Source of the DNA: Bradyrhizobium barranii subsp. apii
GTDB lineage: Bacteria > Pseudomonadota > Alphaproteobacteria > Rhizobiales > Xanthobacteraceae
Direction of reading: 5' to 3'
Assembly (NCBI RefSeq): GCF_011516635.5
Contig: NZ_CP096255.1
Location: 3,532,501-3,596,500, forward strand
DNA: 64,000 nt
The notes beneath the pieces are model-generated. The model had not been told where the DNA came from. It made no database searches and was given only the letters and a program-made list of their open reading frames with translations. A program made the position numbers and the translations under genes. Below, in pieces: positions 34,682-44,184 of the stretch; the first letter of the stretch is position 1; every line of letters begins with the position of its first letter.

Positions 34682-35686
34682 ATGAGTTCCAAAGGGTTTG
34701 CACCGGCAAAGGCCGGCTTGCGCGTTGGCGTCGTTGGCGCGGGCGTGATGGGCAGCAACCATGCGCGCGTGCTCGCGGGTCTTCCAGGCGTCAGCCTCGT
34801 CGGTGTGGTCGATCCGTCGCCGGCGCATCTGACGCGCACCACCGAGCTTGCCAGCTGCCAGGGTTTCGAGACGCTCGACCAACTCCTCGCCGAAGGTGTC
34901 GACGCCGTCACCATCGCCGCGCCGACCCATCTGCATCACGAGGTCGCGCTCGCCTGCATCGCCAGGAACGTTCATGTGCTGGTGGAGAAGCCGATCGCCT
35001 CCACGGTCGCGGAAGGTCGCGAGATCGTCGCCGCCGCGCAAAAGGCCGGCGTGACGCTGATGATCGGCCATGTCGAGCGCTTCAATCCGGCGGTCGCCGC
35101 CGTCAAGCAGGCGATCGCTGGCGAGGATATTCTCTCCATCGCGATCACCCGTGTCGGTCCGTTCCCGCCGCGCATGTCCAATGTCGGCGTCGTCATCGAT
35201 CTCGCCGTGCACGACATCGATCTGATCCGCTGGTTCACCGAATCCGACATCGTCGAGGTGCAGCCGCAATTGTCGAGCGCGGTCGCCGAGCGCGAGGACA
35301 TCGCGCTCCTGCAGTTCCGCACCGCCAACGGCGTGCTCGCGCACATCAACACCAACTGGCTGACGCCGTTCAAGGCGCGCAGCGTCACGGTCGCGACCCG
35401 CGGCAAATACGTGATGGGCGATCTGTTGACGCGCCAGGTCACCGAGTGCTTCGGCTTCAAGCCGGACGGCAGCTATTCGATGCGGCATCTGCCGGTCGGC
35501 CACGACGAGCCGCTCCGCGCCGAGTTGATCGCGTTCCTGAAGGCCGTCCGCAACGGCGAGACGCCGGCGGTCACTGGCGACGAGGGCGTCGCCAGCCTCG
35601 AGATCGCCACGCAGTGCCTGGAAACACCGTCCCGGCCCGCAGCCACGTCGTCCGCCCGCAAGGGTCCGCGCCGCGTCGCGGGCTGA
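34682..35686 (+). CDS. gnnA: UDP-GlcNAc 3-dehydrogenase, GnnA-like (Gfo/Idh/MocA family)
   Basis: A 334-residue NAD-dependent oxidoreductase. Rossmann motif GVVGAGVMGSNHARVL is near 16-31, then APTHLHHEVA, the family lysine in HVLVEKPIAST near 100, and GHVERFNPAV near 127, with HDIDLIRWF near 179. It is immediately followed by a DegT-family aminotransferase. This pair matches GnnA/GnnB, which oxidise and aminate C3 of UDP-GlcNAc to give UDP-GlcNAc3N, the precursor of 2,3-diaminoglucose lipid A typical of Bradyrhizobium. The C-terminus is a lysine/arginine-rich tail. A WlbA/WbpB-type role in O-antigen is the alternative. Confidence 0.82.
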   Translation: MSSKGFAPAKAGLRVGVVGAGVMGSNHARVLAGLPGVSLVGVVDPSPAHLTRTTELASCQGFETLDQLLAEGVDAVTIAAPTHLHHEVALACIARNVHVLVEKPIASTVAEGREIVAAAQKAGVTLMIGHVERFNPAVAAVKQAIAGEDILSIAITRVGPFPPRMSNVGVVIDLAVHDIDLIRWFTESDIVEVQPQLSSAVAEREDIALLQFRTANGVLAHINTNWLTPFKARSVTVATRGKYVMGDLLTRQVTECFGFKPDGSYSMRHLPVGHDEPLRAELIAFLKAVRNGETPAVTGDEGVASLEIATQCLETPSRPAATSSARKGPRRVAG

Positions 35687-35696
35687 TCTCTTCTCC

Positions 35697-36878
35697 ATGT
35701 CGACCGCTCAAAACCCGCAAGGCGCCATGAACCAGCATCTGCGTTCCGAACCCATTCCCTTCGTCGACGTCGCCTCGCAGCGCCGCCGGCTCGGCGCCTC
35801 GCTCGATGCCGCCGTCAAGCGCGTCCTCGACCATTGCCAGTTCGTCAATGGTCCTGAAGTCGCCGAGCTCGAGAAGCAGCTTGCGGCCTATAGCGGCGCC
35901 AAGCACGTGATCGGCTGCGCCAGCGGCACCGATGCGATCCTGATGGTCATGATGGCGAAAAATGTCGGCCCCGGCGATGCCGTGCTGTGCCCGTCCTTCA
36001 CCTTCATCGCAACCGCGTCGCCGGTGGCGCGCACCGGCGCGACGCCTGTTTACGTCGATGTCGATGAAGCCACCTTCAACATGAGCCCGGAGTCGCTGAA
36101 GCGCGGCATCGCGACCGCCCGCAAGGCCGGCCTGAAGCCGGTCGCGGTGATTCCGGTCGACTTGTTCGGCCAGCCCGCCGACCACGATTCCATCGCCGAG
36201 ATCGCCAGGGCGGAAGGCCTGTTCGTGCTCGACGACGCCGCACAGGGGTTTGGTGCGAGCTACAAGGGCCGCAAGCTCGGCACCTTCGGGCTCGCCACCG
36301 CGACCAGCTTCTTCCCGGCCAAACCGCTCGGCTGCTTCGGCGACGGCGGCGCGATCTTCACCGATGACGACGAGCTCGCCGCGACGCTGCGCAGCATCCG
36401 CGTGCACGGGCAGGGCGTCGACAAATACGACAACGTCCGCCTCGGCCTGACCGGCCGGCTCGACACCATGCAGGCCGCGATCCTGATCGAGAAGCTGAAG
36501 ATTTTTGACGACGAGATCGCCGCCCGCAACAAGGTTGCGGAGCGTTACGCGCGTGGCCTGTCCAACGTTGTCACCGTGCCGCGGCTTGCGCCGGGCAATA
36601 CCTCGGTCTGGGCGCAGTACACGATCCGTCTCCCTGAGGGCACCGACCGCGACGGCTTTGCTGCCGCGCTGAAGGCCCAGGGCGTGCCGACCGCGATCTA
36701 TTACGGCAAGTCGATGCACCAGCAGACCGCCTACAAGCAGTATCCGGTCGCCGACGGTGGCCTGCCGGGCTGCGAGAACCTGTCGCAGGACGTCATCAGC
36801 CTGCCGATGCACGCCTACCTGACCGAAGCCGACCAGGAGCGAATCATCGCCGCAGTCCGCGGCGCGATCGCGGGCTGA
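35697..36878 (+). CDS. gnnB: UDP-sugar 3-aminotransferase, GnnB-like (DegT/DnrJ/EryC1 family)
   Basis: A 393-residue PLP enzyme. IPFVDVASQRRRLGASL opens the fold, GCASGTDAILMVM near 78 binds PLP phosphate, PVDLFGQPADHD near 157 and LDDAAQGFGASYKGR near 178 carry the Asp and Gln of the cofactor site, and the Schiff-base lysine is in FFPAKPLGCFGDGG near 206. It would transaminate the 3-keto product of the upstream dehydrogenase, 10 bases away, to UDP-GlcNAc3N. The start could be 35697 or MNQHLRSEPIPF at 35727. The gene is followed by a long repeat region. Confidence 0.82.
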   Translation: MSTAQNPQGAMNQHLRSEPIPFVDVASQRRRLGASLDAAVKRVLDHCQFVNGPEVAELEKQLAAYSGAKHVIGCASGTDAILMVMMAKNVGPGDAVLCPSFTFIATASPVARTGATPVYVDVDEATFNMSPESLKRGIATARKAGLKPVAVIPVDLFGQPADHDSIAEIARAEGLFVLDDAAQGFGASYKGRKLGTFGLATATSFFPAKPLGCFGDGGAIFTDDDELAATLRSIRVHGQGVDKYDNVRLGLTGRLDTMQAAILIEKLKIFDDEIAARNKVAERYARGLSNVVTVPRLAPGNTSVWAQYTIRLPEGTDRDGFAAALKAQGVPTAIYYGKSMHQQTAYKQYPVADGGLPGCENLSQDVISLPMHAYLTEADQERIIAAVRGAIAG

Positions 36879-36900
36879 ATTCGCTGTTTTGCCCTCTTTT

Positions 36901-37103
36901 CCCTCTCCCCCTGTGGGAGAGGGTGGCATAGGCGGCCTTCGGCCGCCGTCCCTTAAGAACGCCGATGCTTTGCATCGGCTATGGCGATAGCGGCGAGACG
37001 GGTGAGGGGTCTCTCTCCGCACGGAAAGCTGGGAGAGAGACCCCTCACCCGATTGAGTTTGTATCTACCTGCGGCGCGGCCCTCTCCCACAAGGGGAGAG
37101 GGC
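36901..37103. repeat. composite palindromic intergenic repeat
   Basis: The 321-base gap between gnnB and murJ is almost filled by nested dyads. CCCTCTCCC-(5)-GGGAGAGGG is at 36901-36923 and a near-copy at 37081-37103; the two also match each other in inverted orientation at 22 of 23 positions. Inside are GCCGATGC-TTT-GCATCGGC (36961-36979) and a perfect 19-bp inverted repeat, GGGTGAGGGGTCTCTCTCC (37000-37018) with its complement at 37032-37050. This is the form of the dispersed repeats common in Bradyrhizobium intergenic DNA. No gene lies here. Confidence 0.85.
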
Positions 37104-37199
37104 ACGGCAATGCGCATCGCAAGCCGAGCGCCCGTCTTTTTTGATCACGTCAAACTTCAAAGCCTTCTCGTTGGGCTGATAAGTCTCTAAAACAGACGC

Positions 37200-38726
37200 A
37201 TGCTCGGACGCATCTTCACGGTTGGTGGTTACACGCTGCTCTCGCGGCTGACGGGATTTGCCCGCGACATCATGCTCGCGGCGATCCTGGGCGCCGGCCC
37301 CGTGGCCGACGCCTTTTTCGTGGCGCTGCGGCTGCCCAATCATTTCCGCGCGATCTTCGCCGAGGGTGCCTTCAACGCCGCCTGGGTGCCCGCCTATGCC
37401 CACGTCCATGGCGAGCGCGGGGAGGGGGCGGCAAAATTGTTCGCCGACCGCATCTTCACGCTGCTGCTGGCCTCGCAGGTGGTGCTGCTGATCGTCGCCT
37501 GGCTGTTCATGCCGCAGGCCATGAGCATTCTGGCGCCGGGCTTTTCCGAGGATGCCGAGCAGCGCAAGCTCGCGATCGAGCTGACCCGGATCACCTTTCC
37601 CTATCTGCTGCTGATCACGCTCGTGACGCTCTATGGCGGCATGCTCAACGTGATGCAGCGCTTTGCCAGCGCCGCGGCGGCATCGATCTTCCTCAACATC
37701 TCCATGATGATGACGCTGGCGCTCGCCGCATGGTTTCCCAGCGCGGGCCACGCCGCGGCCTGGGGCGTCCTGATTTCCGGCTTCCTGCAATATTTCCTGC
37801 TCGCGGGCGATCTCGCGCGCCATGGCGGCCTGCCGCGCTTTGCGCCGCTCAAGCTCGACGAGGACGTCCGCAGCTTCTTCAAGGCGCTTGGGCCGGCGAC
37901 GCTGGGATCGATGGGCACGCAGGTCGCGCTGTTCGCCGACACCATCATCGCGACCTTCCTGCCCGCAGGCGCGCTGTCGGCGCTCTATTATGCCGACCGC
38001 CTCAATCAGCTGCCGATCGGTGTGATCGGCATCGCGATCGGCACGGTGTTGCTGCCCGAGATGTCGCGGCGGATCACCGCCAACGATCATGACGGCGCGA
38101 TGAAGGCGCAGCGCCGCGCCTTCGATTTCACGCTGCTGTTCTCGGTGCCGTTCGTGGCGGCCTTCATCACCGTGCCCGACGCGATCATGCGTGCGCTGTT
38201 CGCCCGCGGGGCGTTCTCGAAGGCCGATGCCGCCGCCGCCGGCGCCACGCTCGCGGCCTATGCCATCGGCCTGATCCCCTTCGTGCTGATCCGCAGCGCG
38301 GTCGCGACCTTCTATGCGCGCAAGGATACGGCGACACCGGTCCGCGCCTCGCTGACGGGCATCGCGGTCAATGTCGCCCTGAAGGTGGCCTTGATGGGTT
38401 CGCTCGCCCAGATCGGCCTTGCGCTGGCGACAGCTGTCGGTGTCTGGACCAATCTGCTGCTGGTGCTGTTCTTCGCCGTGCGGCGAGGCTTTCTCGTGCT
38501 GGACCGCGCGTGGCTGATGTCGCTCGCCAAATTCCTGCTGACCGGACTGATCCTCGCCGCCACGTTCTGGCTGATCGCGCGCTTCAGCGGTTCTATGCTG
38601 GGTTCGATGCACTTCCGCGATGAGCTGATGCTGGTGCTGCTGGCCGTCGGAGGCACCATCGTCTACGCGCTCGCGATCCTCATCCTGTTCGGCCGCAGCT
38701 GGTTGGTCTCGCTGGTGCGTGGCTAG
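37200..38726 (+). CDS. murJ: lipid II flippase MurJ
   Basis: A 508-residue membrane protein of about 14 helices (MVF/MATE-like fold) that moves lipid II across the inner membrane for peptidoglycan growth. The opening TVGGYTLLSRLTGFARDIML is near-universal in MurJ, followed by DAFFVALRLPNHFRAIFAEG and FNAAWVPAY carrying conserved arginines, and later LPIGVIGIAIGTVLLPEMSR. Length and motifs are complete. It follows a long palindromic repeat, so it probably has its own promoter; its place beside LPS genes is typical for polysaccharide-flippase relatives but not needed for function. Confidence 0.96.
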   Translation: MLGRIFTVGGYTLLSRLTGFARDIMLAAILGAGPVADAFFVALRLPNHFRAIFAEGAFNAAWVPAYAHVHGERGEGAAKLFADRIFTLLLASQVVLLIVAWLFMPQAMSILAPGFSEDAEQRKLAIELTRITFPYLLLITLVTLYGGMLNVMQRFASAAAASIFLNISMMMTLALAAWFPSAGHAAAWGVLISGFLQYFLLAGDLARHGGLPRFAPLKLDEDVRSFFKALGPATLGSMGTQVALFADTIIATFLPAGALSALYYADRLNQLPIGVIGIAIGTVLLPEMSRRITANDHDGAMKAQRRAFDFTLLFSVPFVAAFITVPDAIMRALFARGAFSKADAAAAGATLAAYAIGLIPFVLIRSAVATFYARKDTATPVRASLTGIAVNVALKVALMGSLAQIGLALATAVGVWTNLLLVLFFAVRRGFLVLDRAWLMSLAKFLLTGLILAATFWLIARFSGSMLGSMHFRDELMLVLLAVGGTIVYALAILILFGRSWLVSLVRG

Positions 38727-38880
38727 GCCTGTATCAATCCGACGGGCCAAAGCCTGCTGCAGCAGGCGAGACACGCCGGAAGCAGCCATCACGTATATGG
38801 CTCTCCTCTGGTTCCCGGTACATGGTAACGTTTAACCTCGGTCGAGTTCGAAAGGGTGCGGTCTCACCAACGGTTATGCG

Positions 38881-41687
38881 ATGACCAGACGGGCGAAAAA
38901 GGCGACCTCGCCGCGGAAAGGGCGGGTTGGTGCTACCCTTGCGTCCCCCAGTTTGCAGGGTCGCGCGCAGGACATTGCGCTGATCGATCACCTGATCGAA
39001 CGGATCGACCAAGGTGGATCCACGCTTGTTATCAGCGGTGAGCCCGGCATCGGAAAATCTGCGCTCCTCGATGTTGCCAGGCACAGAGCCAGTGAACGCG
39101 GCTTCTCCGTCTTGAGCATGACCGGCGTCCTCGCCGAAGTCCATTTGCCGTTTGCAGCACTTGAACAGGCCTTGCGTCCGCTGATGAAAGGGGCCGAGGG
39201 CCTTGTCCCTCGCCAGCGATCGGCCTTGCTGGCCGCTTTTGGCATGCATGACGACGCGGGGCCGCCCGATATCTTCCTGGTTGCGCTCGCGACGCTGTCT
39301 CTTCTGAGCGAAAGGGCGACGCGCGAGCCTCTGCTGCTTGTTGCCGACGATGCCCAATGGCTGGATCAGGCGACCTTTGAGGTGCTGGCCTTCGTCTCGC
39401 GCAGACTGAGCTCGGACCCGATCGTTCTCGTGGTCGCCATGCGCGACGACTTCAAGAGTTCGCTTGGCGACGCCTCCACCCTGAGGCTGCGCCTTTCAGG
39501 GCTCGATCAAGCCGACGCCGAGCGCTTGCTGGACGCCAATGCGCCGGGCCTTCCGGCGGAGCTGCGCAGCCGCTTCCTTCGGGAGGCCTCGGGCAATCCG
39601 CTGGCCCTTGTGGAGCTGCCCCGCGGAGAACGAGCCGCTGGAGATGCGCCGTGGCTTCCGCTGACCGACCGGCTCGAGCGCGCCTTCTCCAGTCGCTCGT
39701 CCGACCTCCCGCACATCGCGCTATTGTTGTTGTTCGTGACGGCGGAGAACGACGGGACATCGCTCCACGAAATCCTTTCCGCCGCCGAAGCCGTGTTGGG
39801 CGAGCGCGTGGGTATCGCTGCCATCGCGCCCGCGGTCGCCGCGAAGCTCATCGAGATCAACGGGACGGAGGTGAGGTTTCGGCATCCGCTCGTTCGCTCC
39901 GCCATGCACCAGGCCGCCGACCCGGCGACCCGCCAAAGGATCCACGCCGCGCTTGCTGCCGTGATTCACGATCAGCTCGACCGCCAATTGTGGCATCGTG
40001 CCGCAGCAACGATCGGACCTGACGACGAGCTCGCCGGCGAATACGACCTGATGGCGGCGCGCGCGTTACGGCGCGGCGCCGTGGCGATGGCGATCGAGGT
40101 TCTGGAAAGCGCGGCACGGCTGAGCAGCACGGCGAAGGCGAGAGGCGACCGGATGTTGCGGGCAGCCGAACTCGCCGCCGATCTGGGGCAGCCGGAGCTC
40201 ATGGAGCGCCTGCTGCGGCAGGCCGACATCGACGAGACGAACCAGTTGCGCTGGTCCGGATCGCCTGGTGCCGTGAGATCAGCCAGCCCCCGGCGGTCAA
40301 CGATCCCGCGAAGATTCTCGCATTGATTGGGTTCGCCGCGAAAGCCCACGCCGCCGGCGCGATCGATCTGGCCGCCAATCTTCTTTGGCGAGCCGCGCAA
40401 CGTTGCTGGTGGAGCAGCGCAAGCGATGAACTCTGCGCAAGGGTTCACGATGCGGCTGCGCGGCTGGAATTGCCTGACGGGGACCCCCGCCTGATCGCGA
40501 TATCCGCTTACGTCGAGCCGCTGCGGCGGGGGGCGGACTTGTACCTCAAGCTTCAGGGGCTTGCGGGAACGGCGCACAGCGACCCCACCGTTGCGAGCAT
40601 CCTCGGCAGCACCGCCAATGTCATCGGGACCTTCGACATCGGCGTGAACTTTCTCGCCGAGTCCAGTGCCGTGCTGCGCATGCAGGGACGGCTCAGCGAT
40701 CTCGCCCGGGTGCTTTTCGCCCAAGGGTGGGCGGAAATGGAAGTCGGTGACTGGCGGGGCGCCATGAGGGAGGCCGAGGAATCCGCCCGGCTTGCCGAAG
40801 AGACCGGCGGGCTTCCGTGGATTGCCGCAGCCACGATCCTGAAAGCCAGGCTCGCAGGAATGCAAGGCAATCTGGAGCAATCCGAAGCGTATGCGGCGCA
40901 GGCGGAAGCCCTGGCCCTGTCCATCGGCGCGAGTTTCCTGCTGGCTATGTTGCAGATCGCACGAGGCGTATCCGCAATCGGCGCGGGCCGTCATTGGGAG
41001 GCCTTTGAGCATCTGCGACGCCTGTTCACGCCGGCCGATCCCGCTTTCAATTTCGGCCTTCAGTTCTTTGGCCTCGCGGATTTCGTGGAGGCCGCCGTGT
41101 CGTCCGGCAATGCGGACGAGGCGAGCCGCGTGCTCGATGAGATCGAGCGCGCCTCGGCTCCGACGCCGGTGCCGTGGGTCGGGACGATGCTGCAATATGG
41201 CAAGGCGTTCCTCGCTGCGCCGGAAGACGCCGAGCCGTTCTTCCTGCAAGGTCTTGGACTGCAAGGTCCTGGGCCGGCCGCGAAGAAATGGCCGTTCCTG
41301 CGAGCCCGTTTTCTCCTGGCCTATGGCGGATGGCTGCGCCGCCAGCGCAGATCCGCCAATGCGAGGGCTCCGTTGCGCGAGGCACGCGACATGTTCGATG
41401 CGCTCGGCGCTTCGCCCTGGAGCGATCGGGCCCGCGAGGAACTGCGAGCGTCGGGCGAAACCAGCCGCCGGCGAACCGAACAGGTGTGGGACACGCTGAC
41501 CCCGCAGGAGCTTCACATCGCGCAACTCGCCGCCGAAGGTCTCTCGAACAAGGAGATCGGCGCCAGACTGTATCTGTCCCACAGAACTGTCGGGTACCAC
41601 CTGCACCGGATATTTTCGAAGGCCGGAATCACCTCGCGGTCCGGGCTACGCCCCGTTCTCGCAAGCATCAGCCGCCCCGCGGACTGA
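38881..41687 (+). pseudogene. LuxR-family AAA ATPase regulator (LAL/MalT-like), frameshifted
   Basis: Two frames make up one protein of about 935 residues. The first part has a P-loop VISGEPGIGKSALLDV near 50-65, Walker B LLLVADDAQWL near 155, and an ATPase lid region. The second part consists of helical TPR-like repeats (LEQSEAYAAQAEALALS and others) and ends in a LuxR helix-turn-helix, LTPQELHIAQLAAEGLSNKE followed by LYLSHRTVGYHLHRIFSKAG. Near 40248-40254 one base is missing (TTGCGCTGGTCC instead of the expected in-frame LRLVR), and the first frame stops at 40326. A truncated protein would lack its DNA-binding domain. It may be a sequence error or a recent loss. It sits upstream of a hydrolase gene it may control. 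Confidence 0.85.
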
Positions 41688-41785
41688 TCGCCGTCCCGTC
41701 ATCGGACTGGTCATTTGACAGAAGCGGCAGCCCCTCCGCGCGGGCTAGCTGCGCGAGTGCGTCTACCCCCAAGCAAAAGTTGACC

Positions 41786-42820
41786 ATGAAACTGTTCTCT
41801 TCACTCGCAATCCTCAGCCTCGGAGCAATCCTCATGACCCAAGCCGCCGACGCGGCCCCAGACGCCGGGACCGACCCCCGGATCGATCCCCAGGTTCGCG
41901 CCTTCCTGCGCGAGATCAACAAGGATCCGAGCCCGTTCTGGGAGCTGCCCCAGCCCAAGCCGCAGGACATCCTGACGGAGCTTCAGAACAAGACGCCAGT
42001 CGACATGTCGGGGGTGAACACGACCGAGCAGACCATCACCCAGGACGGTCAGTCCGTGAAAATCTACATCATGAAGCCCGAGCACGTGACCGGAAAGCCC
42101 GGCGTACTGCTGTTCATTCACGGCGGTGTCTGGATCGTCGGAAATTTCCAGAACCATCAGCGTCTGTTGCGCGACCTGGTGGTCGGCTCCGGCCAGATCG
42201 GTGTTTTCGTTGAGTATACGTCCCTGCCGAAGGCGCGCTTCCCCACGCAGCTCGACCAGTCCTATGCGGTGCTGAAATGGGTGGCGAGCCACGCCGAAGA
42301 GTTCGGCGCGGACGGTAGCCGGATCGCGGTGGCCGGCAATTCGGTTGGCGGCAACATGACCGCGGCATTGTCGCTGATGGCCAAAGACCGCAGCGGACCC
42401 AAGTTCAGCTATCAGGTCATGATGATCCCGGCGACCGACGCCAGCGTCGACACCGCATCCTACCACGAATATGGCACGGGACGATTTCTCGCCCGCGCCT
42501 TCATGAAATACGGCTGGGATCTGTACGCGCCGGACGCAGCGACGCGCAACAACCCCTACGTCTCGCCGCTGCGCGCCAGCCTGCAGCAATTGAAGGGGCT
42601 TCCTCCGGCTCTTGTCATCACCGCAGAGAACGATCCGCTGCGCGACGAAGGCGAGGCTTACGCGCGCAAGCTCAAGGAGGCCGGCGTGTCCGTGATCGCG
42701 ACCCGCTACAACGGGATGATCCACGACTTCGTCCTGCTGAACGGCATCCAGAGCGACCCCGAGCCCCAGGCCGCGATTCGGCAGATGTCGGCGGAGATCA
42801 AGGCACATCTCGCACCTTGA
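41786..42820 (+). CDS. exported alpha/beta hydrolase, HSL family
   Basis: A 344-residue esterase/lipase-like enzyme with a signal peptide (MKLFSSLAILSLGAILMTQA, cleavage after ADA). The hormone-sensitive-lipase motif is LFIHGGVWIVGN (oxyanion hole HGG) near 114, the nucleophile elbow GNSVG near 188, the acid in ENDPLRDEGEAY near 281, and the histidine in GMIHDF near 310. It would hydrolyse a short or medium-chain ester in the periplasm; the substrate is unknown. The LuxR-type regulator immediately upstream is a likely controller. The start at 41786 is chosen because it opens the signal peptide. Confidence 0.9.
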   Translation: MKLFSSLAILSLGAILMTQAADAAPDAGTDPRIDPQVRAFLREINKDPSPFWELPQPKPQDILTELQNKTPVDMSGVNTTEQTITQDGQSVKIYIMKPEHVTGKPGVLLFIHGGVWIVGNFQNHQRLLRDLVVGSGQIGVFVEYTSLPKARFPTQLDQSYAVLKWVASHAEEFGADGSRIAVAGNSVGGNMTAALSLMAKDRSGPKFSYQVMMIPATDASVDTASYHEYGTGRFLARAFMKYGWDLYAPDAATRNNPYVSPLRASLQQLKGLPPALVITAENDPLRDEGEAYARKLKEAGVSVIATRYNGMIHDFVLLNGIQSDPEPQAAIRQMSAEIKAHLAP

Positions 42821-43266
42821 TCCAGCCTTGAAAGAGCAGGCGGCGACACCGTCGCCGCTTGCTACGTTTTGATTGATCCCGAACTTATGATTGCGACGTT
42901 CTCGCGCAATGCCCCGCTGACTGAATAAGTCCAGTCGGTTGGTGTCTGCAGCAACTTGCCAAGCCCAGTTTTGCGATTCTCGTCGGCTTACAGTCTCAAG
43001 GCCGACATCACGGCATCGGTTGGTACAGCCAGAATCGTCAATCTTGGCCCTTTTATATAGCCAGGCGCAACGCATCTACTCGCTACGACCATGGATCGGA
43101 GCGAGCCCGATCCATCGGGCTCGGCGGGAGTTCCGATCGGTGCAGATAACTCAATCGCCGACACGGAGACAGGAGTTCCACACTGCCTGGCATTTTGTGG
43201 AAAGCCGGCGCGTGCGCGCTCCCTCACATTTCCACCGAAGAGATAAATGACCAAGGAGCAGATCTC
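42821..43266. other. gene-free stretch with nested dyads
   Basis: No credible gene in 446 bases. A GCGGCGAC-ACC-GTCGCCGC hairpin (42840-42858) may end the hydrolase transcript. Further on, CGAGCCCGAT-CC-ATCGGGCTCG (43102-43123) is a perfect palindrome inside a second inverted repeat, GATCGGA (43094-43100) with TCCGATC (43132-43138). These lie about 130-170 bases before the quinone oxidoreductase gene and could be an operator. GC content is below that of the flanking genes. Confidence 0.5.
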
Positions 43267-44184
43267 ATGAAGGCGATCGTTGTAACGGAGCAAGCCGCGG
43301 GAACGGCCGGTATGAAGCTGGTGCGCCGGCCCGAGCCGCAGGCAGCGATAAACGATGTCGTCGTCCAGGTTCATGCGTCGAGATTCATCCCGACTGAGCT
43401 TGCGTGGCCCTCGAGCTGGGCCGATCGCCTTGATCGCGACCGGACGCCGTCGATCCCTGGACACGAGCTGGCCGGAGTGGTCTCTGCCCTTGGATATGGA
43501 ACGACGGGGCTGTCGGTGGGACAACGGGTGTTCGGCCTCGCGGACTGGTATCGCGATGGCACGCTGGCCGAGTACGTGGCAATCGAGGCGCGCAACCTTG
43601 CGCCGCTGCCGGGCGACGTCGACTTTACCGTGGGCGCGAGCCTGCCGATCTCGGGCCTCACCGCGTGGCAAGGGCTGTTCCAGCACGGTCGCCTTCAGGC
43701 GGGGCAGAGCGTGCTGGCACACGGGGCGGCAGGCGCAGTCGGGTCTATGGTGACGCAACTCGCACGAGCGGCCGGAGCTTACGTCATCGGCTCCGGACGT
43801 GCCGCCGATCGTCAGACAGTGCTCGACCTCGGCGCGAAGGAGTTCGTCGACCTCGACAACGACGCACTGGAGGACATCGGCGAAGTCGATCTGGTGTTCG
43901 ATGTCATCGGTGGTGAGATCCAGAAGCGGTCTACAGGACTCATTCGAGCCGGGGGAACACTGGTGTCCATCGTCGGGCCGGCGGAGGCGCAGCCTTCCAA
44001 CGGGCTGGCGATCGACTTCGTCGTCGAGGCTGATCGTGCCCAACTGAGTGAGATCGTCCAGCGGGTGCGGGACGGACGACTGCGGACTAACATCGGCAAC
44101 GTCTCGACCCTCGACGATGCCGTCGCCGCCTTAAATTCGACCGAGCGACGTAAGGGAAATACGATTATCCGCGTTCGTCCCTGA
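43267..44184 (+). CDS. NADP-dependent quinone oxidoreductase-like enzyme (MDR family)
   Basis: A 305-residue zinc-free medium-chain dehydrogenase/reductase. It has the GroES-like domain (PSIPGHELAGVVSALG near 57), then the nucleotide-binding motif AHGAAGAVGSMVTQLARAAG near 152, and DLVFDVIGGEIQKRS near 213. The zinc-ligand cysteines of alcohol dehydrogenases are absent. Such proteins reduce quinones or enones with NADPH. ATG 43267 (MKAIVVTEQ) is the family start; the ribosome-binding site AAGGAGCAG lies about 8 bases upstream. It stands alone, behind a dyad-rich stretch. Confidence 0.9.
   Translation: MKAIVVTEQAAGTAGMKLVRRPEPQAAINDVVVQVHASRFIPTELAWPSSWADRLDRDRTPSIPGHELAGVVSALGYGTTGLSVGQRVFGLADWYRDGTLAEYVAIEARNLAPLPGDVDFTVGASLPISGLTAWQGLFQHGRLQAGQSVLAHGAAGAVGSMVTQLARAAGAYVIGSGRAADRQTVLDLGAKEFVDLDNDALEDIGEVDLVFDVIGGEIQKRSTGLIRAGGTLVSIVGPAEAQPSNGLAIDFVVEADRAQLSEIVQRVRDGRLRTNIGNVSTLDDAVAALNSTERRKGNTIIRVRP

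Noticed and set aside
36901..37103. CRISPR array
   Set aside because: The repeats are nested inverted copies and not regularly spaced direct repeats with unique spacers.
40323..41687. Separate gene for the LuxR C-terminal half
   Set aside because: It would need a TTG start without a ribosome-binding site, and reading upstream in the same frame gives sensible protein that joins the first half after restoring one base.
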